From CAJJDF01 sp965655625 (GTDB taxonomy: Bacteria; Bacteroidota; Bacteroidia; Flavobacteriales_D; CAJJDF01), in NCBI GenBank assembly GCA_965655625.1, contig CBFHHA010000013.1, positions 1 through 53,038 of the forward strand: DNA of 53,038 nt, read 5' to 3'. Of this stretch, positions 25,857-34,020 are shown in pieces. The translations under genes and the position numbers were made by a program. Under the pieces are notes generated by a model. The model was given only the letters and a program-made list of their open reading frames with translations, searched no databases and was not told the DNA's origin. The first letter of the stretch is position 1; every line of letters begins with the position of its first letter.

Positions 25857-26483
25857 TTAAGCTAAGTAAGTATCTATCGTTTTTAATGCACTTTCCGTTA
25901 CAACTAACTTGTTTGCATTCATTACATCATAACTACTAATTGAGTCTGCTGTAGCGACTTTTGCCTTCTGTAAATTACGTGCGGCCAAATAAATATTGTC
26001 GTTTTTTTCGGGCAACAAAAATAGCGATTTTTGTGAGTCAATTCCTAATTTTTCTAGAATAATTTTAAACTCCTTTGTTTTCGCGGCTTCCATTACGAAA
26101 TCCTCCACTATAATAATATCAGATCCTTTAGCTTTGTAAGACAAGGCCGATTTTCTGGCCACCTTCTTCAACTTCTTGTTCAATTTGAAATCATAGTCTC
26201 TAGGCGTTGGTCCAAAAACAGTACCTCCCCCTTTGAATAATGGGGACTTTATGCTTCCTGCTCTTGCAGTTCCTGTTCCCTTTTGTTTCTTGATCTTCTT
26301 AGTAGAACCTGTTACCTCTGCTCTTTCTTTCGCTTTACTTGTTCCTTGTCTTCTCCTTGCTAAATACCATTTTACATCTAGGTAAATTGCATGATCATTA
26401 GGTTCAACAGCAAAAATATCTTTATTTAAAGTAACCTTCTTTCCTGAAGATTTTCCCTCAATGTTTTGAATTTCTATGCTCAT
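25857..26483 (-). CDS. rplD: 50S ribosomal protein L4
   Basis: 208 residues. The tunnel-constriction loop GTGTARAGSIKSPLFKGGG and YDFKLNKKLKKVARKSALS are diagnostic. In enteric bacteria L4 also regulates the S10 operon; no equivalent leader is evident here. The start overlaps the rplC stop by one base. Confidence 0.97.
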   Translation of the reverse strand: MSIEIQNIEGKSSGKKVTLNKDIFAVEPNDHAIYLDVKWYLARRRQGTSKAKERAEVTGSTKKIKKQKGTGTARAGSIKSPLFKGGGTVFGPTPRDYDFKLNKKLKKVARKSALSYKAKGSDIIIVEDFVMEAAKTKEFKIILEKLGIDSQKSLFLLPEKNDNIYLAARNLQKAKVATADSISSYDVMNANKLVVTESALKTIDTYLA

Positions 26484-27106
26484 TACTTTTCTACTATTAC
26501 GAAGTTTCCATTAAAACCTGGAACCGCTCCTTTTATCAATATCAAATTTTTATCGGCAAGCACCTTTACAATCTGTAAGTTTTGAGTTTTCACTCTAACG
26601 TTTCCAGTTTGTCCTGCCATTCTCATCCCTTTGAATACTCTTGCTGGGTATGAAGCTGCTCCAATTGATCCAGGAGCTCTTAATCTGTTATGCTGACCGT
26701 GTGTAGCTTGACCAACCCCTGCAAAGTTGTGTCTCTTCACTACACCTTGAAATCCTTTTCCTTTTGAAGTTCCAACTACATCCACAAATTCACCTTCTGC
26801 AAATACATCTGCAGCAGAAACTGTATCACCTAGCTTTACCTCATTTGGAAATGATTCAAACTCAACTAATTTTCTCAATGGAGAAGTTTTTGCTTTCTTG
26901 AAGTGTCCTTTCATTGCAGCAGGAGTATTTTTCTCCTTCTTCTCATCGTATCCTACTTGAATTGCAGAATATCCATCAGTTTCTTCAGTTTTGATTTGAG
27001 TAACAACACAGGGTCCCAACTCAACGACAGTAACAGGAATATTTTTCCCATTAGCATCAAAGATGCTTGTCATTCCTTTTTTTCTTCCGATTAATCCAGT
27101 TGCCAT
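26483..27106 (-). CDS. rplC: 50S ribosomal protein L3
   Basis: 207 residues. Start MATGLIGRKKGMTSIFDANG, core GTSKGKGFQGVVKRHNF and PARVFKGMRMAGQTGN are diagnostic. Early assembly protein close to the peptidyl-transferase centre. The gap to rpsJ is 10 bases. Confidence 0.98.
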   Translation of the reverse strand: MATGLIGRKKGMTSIFDANGKNIPVTVVELGPCVVTQIKTEETDGYSAIQVGYDEKKEKNTPAAMKGHFKKAKTSPLRKLVEFESFPNEVKLGDTVSAADVFAEGEFVDVVGTSKGKGFQGVVKRHNFAGVGQATHGQHNRLRAPGSIGAASYPARVFKGMRMAGQTGNVRVKTQNLQIVKVLADKNLILIKGAVPGFNGNFVIVEK

Positions 27107-27116
27107 AATTCTCTAC

Positions 27117-27428
27117 TTAAACTTTAATTTCTACGTTTACACCACTTGGCAATTCTAATTTCATCAAAGCATCGATTGTCTTCGCTGCATTGGAATTGCT
27201 GTAAATGTCTATTAATCTCTTGTACGAACTTAATTCGAATTGCTCTCTCGCTTTTTTATTTACGTGCGGAGACTTCAATACAGTATAAATTCTTTTATGC
27301 GTTGGCAAAGGAATTGGTCCACTTACCACTGCCCCTGTTGACTTAACAGTCTTTACGATTTTTTCAGCAGACTTGTCTACTAAGTTGTGATCGTATGATT
27401 TTAATTTTATTCTAATCTTCTGACTCAT
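27117..27428 (-). CDS. rpsJ: 30S ribosomal protein S10
   Basis: 103 residues, canonical length. SQKIRIKLKSYDHNLVDKSA, the loop GPIPLPTHKRIYTVLKSPHV and FELSSYKRLIDIY are diagnostic. Also the NusB partner in antitermination in other bacteria. It starts 11 bases after fusA, so the str and S10 clusters are joined here without an intervening tuf gene. Confidence 0.98.
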   Translation of the reverse strand: MSQKIRIKLKSYDHNLVDKSAEKIVKTVKSTGAVVSGPIPLPTHKRIYTVLKSPHVNKKAREQFELSSYKRLIDIYSNSNAAKTIDALMKLELPSGVNVEIKV

Positions 27429-27439
27429 GATACAATTTT

Positions 27440-29572
27440 TTAAGCTTCTAATTGGCCTTTAGCCTTAGCTAATACATCTTCTGTTACGTTTCTTGGTGCT
27501 TCTTGGAAATGTGAAAATTCCATTGTAGAGGTTGCTCTACCAGAAGACATTGTTCTTAATTGAGTTACATACCCAAACATTTCTGACAATGGTACTTTTG
27601 CTTTCACAATTTTCGCTCCAGCTCTGTCGTCCATTCCATCTACTTGCCCTCTTCTTCTGTTCAAATCACCTACAATATCCCCCATGTTAATTTCTGGAGT
27701 TACCACTTCCAACTTCATAATTGGTTCTAGTAATACCGGTGCAGCCTGCTTACAAGCATTTTTAAATGCCATCTTAGCCGCAATCTCAAAAGACAACTGA
27801 TCTGAATCCACCGCGTGGAAGGATCCGTCTTTCAATGTTACCTTCAACGAATCAATAGGGAAACCTGCAAGAATACCATTTTTCATAGCTTCTTTGAATC
27901 CTTTTTCCACCGAAGGGATAAATTCCTTAGGAATGTTACCACCTTTAATAATATTTACGAATTCTAATCCCTCTTTCTCCGGATCTCCTTGCTCAATTGT
28001 TACTACAATATCAGCAAACTTTCCTCTACCTCCTGATTGTTTTTTGTACAATTCTCTGTGGTCAACAGATCGAGTAATATTTTCTTTGTATGATACCTGA
28101 GGAGCTCCTTGGTTTACTTCCACCTTGAATTCTCTCTTCAATCTATCAATCAAAATCTCTAAGTGAAGCTCACCCATTCCTGAAATCACTGTCTGACCAG
28201 TATCTTCGTCAGTGTTGATTACGAAAGTTGGATCTTCTTCAGCCAATTTACCTAAACCTACTCCTAACTTATCTACATCTGCTTGAGTTTTTGGCTCAAT
28301 AGCTACTCCAATTACTGGTTCCGGGAAAGTCATTGATTCCAATACGATTGGGTGCTTTTCATCACACAAAGTATCTCCAGTTCTTATATCTTTAAATCCT
28401 ACAGCCGCACCAATATCTCCTGCTTCAATGCTATCAATCGCATTTTGCTTGTTCGAGTGCATTTGGAATATTCTCGAAATTCTTTCTTTTTTGTTCGTTC
28501 TCGTGTTCAACACGTAGGAACCTGCATCCAATGTTCCAGAATAAGCTCTAAAAAAACAAAGTCTTCCTACGAAAGGATCTGTTGCAATTTTAAACGCTAA
28601 AGCCGAAAAAGGTTCGTCTGCACTTGGCTTTCTAGCCTCTTCTTCTTCTGTTTTAGGATTTTCTCCAATAATAGCTTCTACATCCATCGGAGAAGGTAAG
28701 AATCTAATCACAGCATCTAACATTGCCTGAACTCCCTTGTTTTTGAAGGCAGAACCACACATCATCGGTATGATTGACATATCAATTGTTGCTTTTCTTA
28801 ACGCTTCAATTACCTCTTCCTCTGTAATAGAGTTTTCATCTTCAAAGAATTTCTCCATCAATGTTTCGTCATACTCAGCTACCGATTCAATCAATTTTGC
28901 TCTGTGTTCCGAAACTTGCTCTTCTAGGTTAGCAGGAATTTCAACTTCTTTGTATGTCATTCCAAAACCTTCTTCATCCCATACAATTCCTTTCATTGAA
29001 ATTAAATCAACAACTCCTCTAAAGTCATCTTCATCTCCAATTGGAATTTGCAATGGTACTGGATTTCCACCCAACATTTCTCTTACTTGATTACAAACGT
29101 TCAAGAAGTTTGCTCCTTGTCTGTCCATTTTGTTAACAAAACCAAGTCTAGGTACTCTGTATTTGTCAGCTTGTCTCCATACAGTTTCAGACTGAGGCTC
29201 TACTCCGTCTACCGCACTAAACAAGGCAACTACACCATCTAATATTCTCAAAGACCTTTCTACCTCTACGGTAAAATCTACGTGTCCTGGTGTATCAATG
29301 ATGTTAATTTTATACTCTTCCGTGTTTGGAAGTGAAGCTCCTCTGTCTGTTGGAAATTTCCACGTACAAGTAGTGGCAGCTGAAGTAATTGTAATACCTC
29401 TTTCTGCTTCTTGCTCCATCCAGTCCATTGTAGAAGCCCCATCGTGCACCTCCCCAATTTTATGGTTTATTCCTGTATAAAAAAGGATACGCTCTGTTGT
29501 GGTTGTTTTACCAGCATCGATGTGAGCAGCAATCCCAATATTTCTGGTCTTTTTTAAATCTCTCTTTGCCAT
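27440..29572 (-). CDS. fusA: Elongation factor G
   Basis: 710 residues. Translocation GTPase. G1 is AHIDAGKTTTTER, switch I RGITITSAATT, G3 DTPGHVDF, G4 NKMD, followed by domains II-V (GMGELHLEI; VYTQLRTMSSGRA-like end as GYVTQLRTMSSGRA). It lies 3 bases after rpsG. Sequence and length are ordinary for EF-G1, with no sign of the mitochondrial-like or fusidic-acid-resistant paralogue. Confidence 0.98.
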   Translation of the reverse strand: MAKRDLKKTRNIGIAAHIDAGKTTTTERILFYTGINHKIGEVHDGASTMDWMEQEAERGITITSAATTCTWKFPTDRGASLPNTEEYKINIIDTPGHVDFTVEVERSLRILDGVVALFSAVDGVEPQSETVWRQADKYRVPRLGFVNKMDRQGANFLNVCNQVREMLGGNPVPLQIPIGDEDDFRGVVDLISMKGIVWDEEGFGMTYKEVEIPANLEEQVSEHRAKLIESVAEYDETLMEKFFEDENSITEEEVIEALRKATIDMSIIPMMCGSAFKNKGVQAMLDAVIRFLPSPMDVEAIIGENPKTEEEEARKPSADEPFSALAFKIATDPFVGRLCFFRAYSGTLDAGSYVLNTRTNKKERISRIFQMHSNKQNAIDSIEAGDIGAAVGFKDIRTGDTLCDEKHPIVLESMTFPEPVIGVAIEPKTQADVDKLGVGLGKLAEEDPTFVINTDEDTGQTVISGMGELHLEILIDRLKREFKVEVNQGAPQVSYKENITRSVDHRELYKKQSGGRGKFADIVVTIEQGDPEKEGLEFVNIIKGGNIPKEFIPSVEKGFKEAMKNGILAGFPIDSLKVTLKDGSFHAVDSDQLSFEIAAKMAFKNACKQAAPVLLEPIMKLEVVTPEINMGDIVGDLNRRRGQVDGMDDRAGAKIVKAKVPLSEMFGYVTQLRTMSSGRATSTMEFSHFQEAPRNVTEDVLAKAKGQLEA

Positions 29573-29575
29573 CTT

Positions 29576-30046
29576 TTAAAATCTAAAGTGTGAGAACGCT
29601 TTGTTAGCCTCAGCCATTCTTAATGTATCTTCTTTCTTTTTGAATGCACCACCCTCTTCTTTAAAAGCTGCCATAATCTCTGAAGCCAATTTTTGCCCCA
29701 TCGTATTATCGTTTCTTTTTCTTGCGAAAGAAATCAACCACTTCATTCCTAGTGATTCTTTTCTTCCATCTCTAATTGGTTGTGGAATTTGGTACGTAGC
29801 TCCTCCTACTCTTCTACTTCTTACTTCTACGTCTGGTGTAATGTTCTTCAATCCTTTTTTGAATACTTCCAAAGGAGATTCATCTTCGATTTTAGATTCT
29901 ACGATTTCTAATGCTGTGTAAAAAATATCGAACGCTAATTCTTTTTTTCCATGCATCATTAAGTTGTTTACAAACTTGGTAACTTGCACATCTTTGAATT
30001 TTGGATCAGGTAAAATTCTGTGCTTTTTGGCGGTTCTTCTTCTCAT
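29576..30046 (-). CDS. rpsG: 30S ribosomal protein S7
   Basis: 156 residues, canonical length. MRRRTAKKHRILPDPKF, VEVRSRRVGGATYQIP and the tip region SFARKRNDNTMGQKLASEI are diagnostic. Head assembly initiator; represses the str operon in enteric bacteria. The 42-base gap from rpsL shows no obvious S7-binding fold by eye. Confidence 0.98.
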   Translation of the reverse strand: MRRRTAKKHRILPDPKFKDVQVTKFVNNLMMHGKKELAFDIFYTALEIVESKIEDESPLEVFKKGLKNITPDVEVRSRRVGGATYQIPQPIRDGRKESLGMKWLISFARKRNDNTMGQKLASEIMAAFKEEGGAFKKKEDTLRMAEANKAFSHFRF

Positions 30047-30088
30047 AACTTGTTGTTATAATACTCCTACAAAAATGTGAGGGTATAT

Positions 30089-30463
30089 TTATTTTTTGGG
30101 CTTTTTTGTTCCGTATTTAGATCTTCTTTGTGTTCTTCCATCTACTCCAGCAGTATCTAGCGAACCTCTCACGATATGGTATCTTACACCCGGAAGATCT
30201 TTTACTCTTCCTCCTCTTACCAACACAATGCTGTGTTCTTGTAAGTTGTGTCCTTCTCCACCAATGTAAGCATTCACTTCTTTTCCATTTGTTAACCTTA
30301 CTCTGGCAACTTTTCTCATCGCTGAATTAGGCTTCTTAGGAGTCGCTGTGTAAACTCTCACACATACACCTCTTTTTTGTGGAGATGAACCTAGTGCGAT
30401 AGACTTACTCACCTTCGTGTTAGAAGTCCTTCCTTTTCTTATTAATTGTTGTATTGTAGGCAT
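30089..30463 (-). CDS. rpsL: 30S ribosomal protein S12
   Basis: 124 residues. Decoding-centre protein. PKKPNSAMRKVARVRL and GGRVKDLPGVRYHIVRG, with the aspartate that RimO methylthiolates in other bacteria, are present. It is the first gene of the ribosomal block. A well-matched promoter lies 42 bases upstream. Confidence 0.98.
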   Translation of the reverse strand: MPTIQQLIRKGRTSNTKVSKSIALGSSPQKRGVCVRVYTATPKKPNSAMRKVARVRLTNGKEVNAYIGGEGHNLQEHSIVLVRGGRVKDLPGVRYHIVRGSLDTAGVDGRTQRRSKYGTKKPKK

Positions 30464-30504
30464 TTTACTGTTTATTAAATACTATTTTACCATTTATCGG
30501 GGTG

Positions 30505-30534
30505 CAAATCTACAAGTTTTTTTTGTTTTTCCAA
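30505..30534 (-). promoter_or_regulatory. Promoter of the rpsL ribosomal operon
   Basis: On the minus strand TAGATTTG (complement of 30505-30512) is an exact TAnnTTTG -7 box. TTG (complement of 30532-30534) lies 19 bases upstream with an A-rich spacer. The predicted start near 30497 gives a leader of roughly 34 bases, too short for an extensive autoregulatory structure. Confidence 0.65.
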
Positions 30535-30635
30535 CTCTTTTTAAGTTTCATTTTAAAAAAAATGTGATTTTTAATTCAAAAAATCGAACGTTGGTTCTTT
30601 TTCCTAGAGTTAGCCTGGATTTTAGCGCTAATTAT

Positions 30636-30941
30636 TTATTTGTTTTCTGGAGAAAGAATAAAAATTTCTTCGTTTTCTCTTTTCATCCAAAAGGTTTCTC
30701 TTGCATATTTTTCTGGATTACTCAAAATTAGCGTTTTCTTCTCCTCTGCTTGTTTTATCCTGTTTTCTTTGAACACCCATTCTTCTTTCAGCTTACTGAT
30801 TTTGGCTTTTGTCTTAAACAAAGAGAGTAGATTAATGTCCTCAAAAAACAAGACCCACGTAAAAAGTATGAGAAAAGACAGGGCCCATTTATTTCGAATC
30901 AATTTGGGTGTTTTGTTTCTTAAAAGCGTTATGAGTTTCAT
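30636..30941 (-). CDS. DivIC/FtsB family septum formation protein
   Basis: 101 residues. One membrane helix at about 20-36 (ALSFLILFTWVLFF), then a charged coiled-coil (about 42-72: KTKAKISKLKEEWVFKENR), then the PEKYARETFWMKRENEEIF region. The motif xPExxARExxxMxxxxEExF is the DivIC/FtsB signature; these proteins link FtsL and FtsQ in the divisome. The start shares one base with the purE stop, so the two form one unit. A short C-terminal tail ends in PENK. Confidence 0.85.
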   Translation of the reverse strand: MKLITLLRNKTPKLIRNKWALSFLILFTWVLFFEDINLLSLFKTKAKISKLKEEWVFKENRIKQAEEKKTLILSNPEKYARETFWMKRENEEIFILSPENK

Positions 30942-31423
30942 TATAATTCAGTTAATGAATCCATTACTTTTTTCTTCATAGATTCTTTATAAATCGCAAG
31001 CTTGTCTGCCACCACTCCATCAAAAGCTCCAATGATTTGGGCTGCTAGTATTCCTGCATTCTTTGCTCCGTTCAGCGCAACAGTGGCTACAGGAACTCCT
31101 CCTGGCATTTGAAGAATAGACAAAACCGAATCCCAACCATCAATCGAGTTACTTGACTTAACGGGAACACCAATTACAGGCAAAGTGGTTAAACTTGCCA
31201 CCATTCCTGGCAAATGAGCAGCCCCTCCAGCTCCGGCTATTATCGCTTTCAATCCTTTTGATTTTGACGCTTTTGCGTATTCAAACATTCTTTCTGGCGT
31301 TCTATGAGCGGAGACTACTGTCAGCTCAAATGCAACTCCTAATTCAGTCAATACATCTGCCGCAGCTTGCATAACTGGCAAATCAGACTTGCTTCCCATT
31401 ATTATTCCTACTTGTGGTGTCAT
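30941..31423 (-). CDS. purE: 5-(carboxyamino)imidazole ribonucleotide mutase (class I PurE)
   Basis: 160 residues. Purine synthesis: rearranges N5-CAIR to CAIR. GSKSDLPVM, SAHRTPERM and GAGGAAHLPGMVAS line the active site, as in bacterial class I enzymes; this form normally works with PurK, which is not in the window. It has an exact -7 box just upstream, and the divisome gene overlaps its end. Confidence 0.97.
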   Translation of the reverse strand: MTPQVGIIMGSKSDLPVMQAAADVLTELGVAFELTVVSAHRTPERMFEYAKASKSKGLKAIIAGAGGAAHLPGMVASLTTLPVIGVPVKSSNSIDGWDSVLSILQMPGGVPVATVALNGAKNAGILAAQIIGAFDGVVADKLAIYKESMKKKVMDSLTEL

Positions 31424-31440
31424 TGTTTCCTTATTTGGTA

Positions 31441-31448
31441 CAAATATA
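31441..31448 (-). promoter_or_regulatory. -7 box upstream of purE
   Basis: TATATTTG on the minus strand is an exact TAnnTTTG match 17 bases before the purE ATG. No clear TTG lies at the expected distance, so the call rests on the -7 box and position. Confidence 0.4.
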
Positions 31449-31507
31449 CTATTATATCTTTTTTTGAATAGCCATACGAACTCAGTTTTTCAACAAAAGC
31501 ATAATTC

Positions 31508-31541
31508 AAAAAAAAAGCATCTCCGAAATCGAAGATGCTTT
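31508..31541 (-). terminator. rho-independent terminator after the 517-residue protein gene
   Basis: Stem 31514-31525 against 31530-31541 (core AAGCATCT; one mismatch, AAAT loop), followed on the minus strand by a T run (complement of A 31508-31516). It lies 22 bases beyond the stop at 31563. Confidence 0.8.
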
Positions 31542-31562
31542 ACTCTTTTATACAAACCGTAA

Positions 31563-33116
31563 TTAATCAAAAGTGATAAAAAGGGCTTTCTTTTTTCTCT
31601 TTTTACCCAACACATACAACATCACCTCATTGTCTCCAATTTGCTCACTGTAAGAAGGCATAAACGCCCCCTCAATCTCATTGTAATCTGTTAAAATGTC
31701 TTTTTGAACATAACCAGCTGAACTTAATTCATACACCGATATTACCATCTCCTTTCTTTTTGCTATAAAATTATTGGTGGCTTCATTCTCAGCGCTATGG
31801 TTTTCTCTATCGTCATTAAACAAAAAGTACATTTTATCTTCCTTAATCACCAAGGTGTAAGAAGAGGTAGGCGCTCCATTTGTCGTGTGTTGCATCTTTG
31901 GAATTATTCGTTCCCATTCTATTTCTCCTCCAGCACTTATCGACACAACCAAAATATCATCATACTCATAGTGACTCGTTGTGGTAGTTGTTGTTCTACC
32001 ATTCGCATCAGTTGAAGTATGAGTTGTTACATAATAATGATAATGCTCTCCTATTATAATGGCACCTCCATCTTCTTTGGTAATTATTCTATCTACTTGA
32101 AAATAGTTATCAAGCCCTGTGTTCTTTCCTTTATTACTTTTTCGTACTGATTTTCTTTTCACTTTCTTTGACTTATTCTCCATCAATAAAGAAATTGGCA
32201 ACAATCCACTTGTTACTTTTCTCACTCTTAAAGTCTCTCCACTGTATTCACCGTAGAACGTTCCTTTTCGATAAGCTCTCTCAACCTGTTCACCGTAATA
32301 TCCCGCAACAATGACATCCCCTTCTTCAGTTGTTTGTAAGTTTATATCAGTTAACTCTTCTGGCAAATCACCTAAATTATCCTTTAAAACAGATCCACCT
32401 CCAGAAGTTACAGCATACAAATATTTATCCCATTCTTTCGTCTCATCATTTCTATTGGAAACCACGAAATACACATTCCCTTTGTTGCTTAGTTCTATGT
32501 CTAAAAAATTTGATTTTTTATTAATAAAGGGAAATACAATCTCTTTTTCCCATTGTTTTTCTAAGTCAGAATTCAAAACTCTGAAATTTGCTTTTAATTG
32601 ATCTTTTGACCTTCCTTCCAGTGTTTGATACAACAAGACGAAATCATTTTCGATTTGAACATTCATGCCATACATATCTCTTCTGCTCTCAAACTCTTTT
32701 TCATAAAGCGAATTTTTCTTTCCTAATGACAATGTGCTTTCATTCACGAATCGAGCAAACAATTCGGAAGTTTTTGCTTTTCTATCTGATTTTTCGAAAA
32801 GCACAACCAGTTTGTTGTTCAATTCTTGCATCGAACTAAAAACACCCTCTCTGGAATCCAAATCCCAATCTGTTTTTTTCAATACCTTCATTCGTTTGTC
32901 ATATTTAGTAATAGCTGTAGTAGATCTTCTTCCTCTTCCAACAGAAGTTACCATATAAATAAAATCGTCACTTGATAATGATGCGATAATTACTTCTCCC
33001 TTCCTCCCTTCTTCTAGCTCTACGAGTTTTTGGGTTGTTTTAATTCTTTTCTGGGAGAATGAACCCATTGAAAATGCCCCCGTTGCTAATATTAATAGCG
33101 CTATTCTTTTTATCAT
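31563..33116 (-). CDS. Hypothetical exported protein, propeller-like
   Basis: 517 residues, family not recognised. Signal peptide MIKRIALLILATGAFSMGSFSQ. Repeating strands of the type ITKYDKRMKVLKKTDW, FRVLNSDLEKQWEKEI and VSISAGGEIEWERII recur about every 60-100 residues, which suggests a beta-propeller. A very basic linker (KSKKVKRKSVRKSNKGK, about residues 315-331) and a threonine run (GRTTTTTTSHYEYDD) interrupt it. It lies 25 bases after the putative beta-barrel gene, probably as its operon partner, and is closed by a terminator. Confidence 0.6.
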   Translation of the reverse strand: MIKRIALLILATGAFSMGSFSQKRIKTTQKLVELEEGRKGEVIIASLSSDDFIYMVTSVGRGRRSTTAITKYDKRMKVLKKTDWDLDSREGVFSSMQELNNKLVVLFEKSDRKAKTSELFARFVNESTLSLGKKNSLYEKEFESRRDMYGMNVQIENDFVLLYQTLEGRSKDQLKANFRVLNSDLEKQWEKEIVFPFINKKSNFLDIELSNKGNVYFVVSNRNDETKEWDKYLYAVTSGGGSVLKDNLGDLPEELTDINLQTTEEGDVIVAGYYGEQVERAYRKGTFYGEYSGETLRVRKVTSGLLPISLLMENKSKKVKRKSVRKSNKGKNTGLDNYFQVDRIITKEDGGAIIIGEHYHYYVTTHTSTDANGRTTTTTTSHYEYDDILVVSISAGGEIEWERIIPKMQHTTNGAPTSSYTLVIKEDKMYFLFNDDRENHSAENEATNNFIAKRKEMVISVYELSSAGYVQKDILTDYNEIEGAFMPSYSEQIGDNEVMLYVLGKKRKKKALFITFD

Positions 33117-33141
33117 ATTTCTTGTTTTTATTACTTGTACT

Positions 33142-33879
33142 TTAATACATCATAAATTTAAATCCTAAATCCAAATCCAACCAGTTATTTCTGCGAACAT
33201 AACCATTGTCTGAACCTGAATAAGCAAATGCGTACTTGAGACCTCCAAAAGCATACCAATAATCAGCTATTTGATATTGAACGGCACCTCCTATTTTAAA
33301 AAAAGCTGAAAACATGGAAATATTGATCTTGTTTTGTTCAGGATATCGATGCCAATCAATTTCTTTATTATAATCTTCAAAGGGTAGAAATACTGCTTCA
33401 TAATCCTCAAAAGTCGTAACGAATCTGGAACCCTGAATACCAATTTCTGGACTAATAGTTACGGCAAATTCTCCTTCCAAATCTCCCAGAACGGCAAAAT
33501 CAACAAGATAACCCAACCCAATAAAGTCTAATTTTTCCTTCACTTCATAGCTCTGAATTCCAGGCAATCCAATTCTTCCATATTCGTATGAATTGGTAGT
33601 AGCCAAACCTAATCCACCGGAAAATTCAAATCCATAACCAAATCTAGGTCCGAAAATATAGTTGTACCCTACTCCGAACTTCCACATTAAGTTGGCAGCT
33701 TTTTTGGTTTCATAGATAGGTTCTGACAATTGATTCAGTTCAAATTTACTGGTCTGAATTTCTACTGAGCCAAATTCGAATCCAGAATTTAATGAAAGAT
33801 TAACTGCTTGAGCAGTAAGCTGACTGTATACAGTTGAGAAAGAAGACATGACAATCACAAGGATTAGTATTTTTTGCAT
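33142..33879 (-). CDS. Putative outer-membrane beta-barrel protein
   Basis: 245 residues from the ATG at 33879, which directly precedes a signal peptide (MQKILILVIVMSSFSTVYSQ); an ATG at 33888 would add three residues. The mature part alternates short aromatic/glycine strands (KFGVGYNYIFGPRFGYGFEF; IADYWYAFGGLKYAFAYSG) and ends in an aromatic-rich strand, as in small outer-membrane barrels. There is no known family motif. It is the first gene of a two-gene unit with the 517-residue exported protein. Confidence 0.6.
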   Translation of the reverse strand: MQKILILVIVMSSFSTVYSQLTAQAVNLSLNSGFEFGSVEIQTSKFELNQLSEPIYETKKAANLMWKFGVGYNYIFGPRFGYGFEFSGGLGLATTNSYEYGRIGLPGIQSYEVKEKLDFIGLGYLVDFAVLGDLEGEFAVTISPEIGIQGSRFVTTFEDYEAVFLPFEDYNKEIDWHRYPEQNKINISMFSAFFKIGGAVQYQIADYWYAFGGLKYAFAYSGSDNGYVRRNNWLDLDLGFKFMMY

Positions 33880-33927
33880 TACAATCATGTGACTTTTGGG
33901 AGGGTTATTTTAAACAATTAGATGAAA

Positions 33928-33935
33928 CAAACCTA
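33928..33935 (-). promoter_or_regulatory. -7 box upstream of beta-barrel gene
   Basis: TAGGTTTG on the minus strand is an exact TAnnTTTG match, immediately downstream of the terminator of the preceding gene. TTTC lies 19 bases further upstream, in place of TTTG. The predicted leader is about 40 bases. Confidence 0.4.
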
Positions 33936-33937
33936 TG

Positions 33938-33969
33938 AAAAATACTTCAATTGAGAAACAATTGAAGTA
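33938..33969 (-). terminator. Hairpin terminator after T9SS type B protein gene
   Basis: A perfect 10-pair stem, TACTTCAATT (33943-33952) against AATTGAAGTA (33960-33969), loop of 7, with TTTTT following on the minus strand. The stem is AT-rich and so weak. It lies 51 bases past the stop. Confidence 0.5.
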
Positions 33970-34020
33970 GGTAATACTCTTTTAACAAATTCTTTGAGAA
34001 TAAAAACTACATGGACTTGT

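Noticed and set aside
28737..29090. Plus-strand open frame of 117 codons
   Set aside because: Antisense to fusA; produced by codon bias in the real gene.
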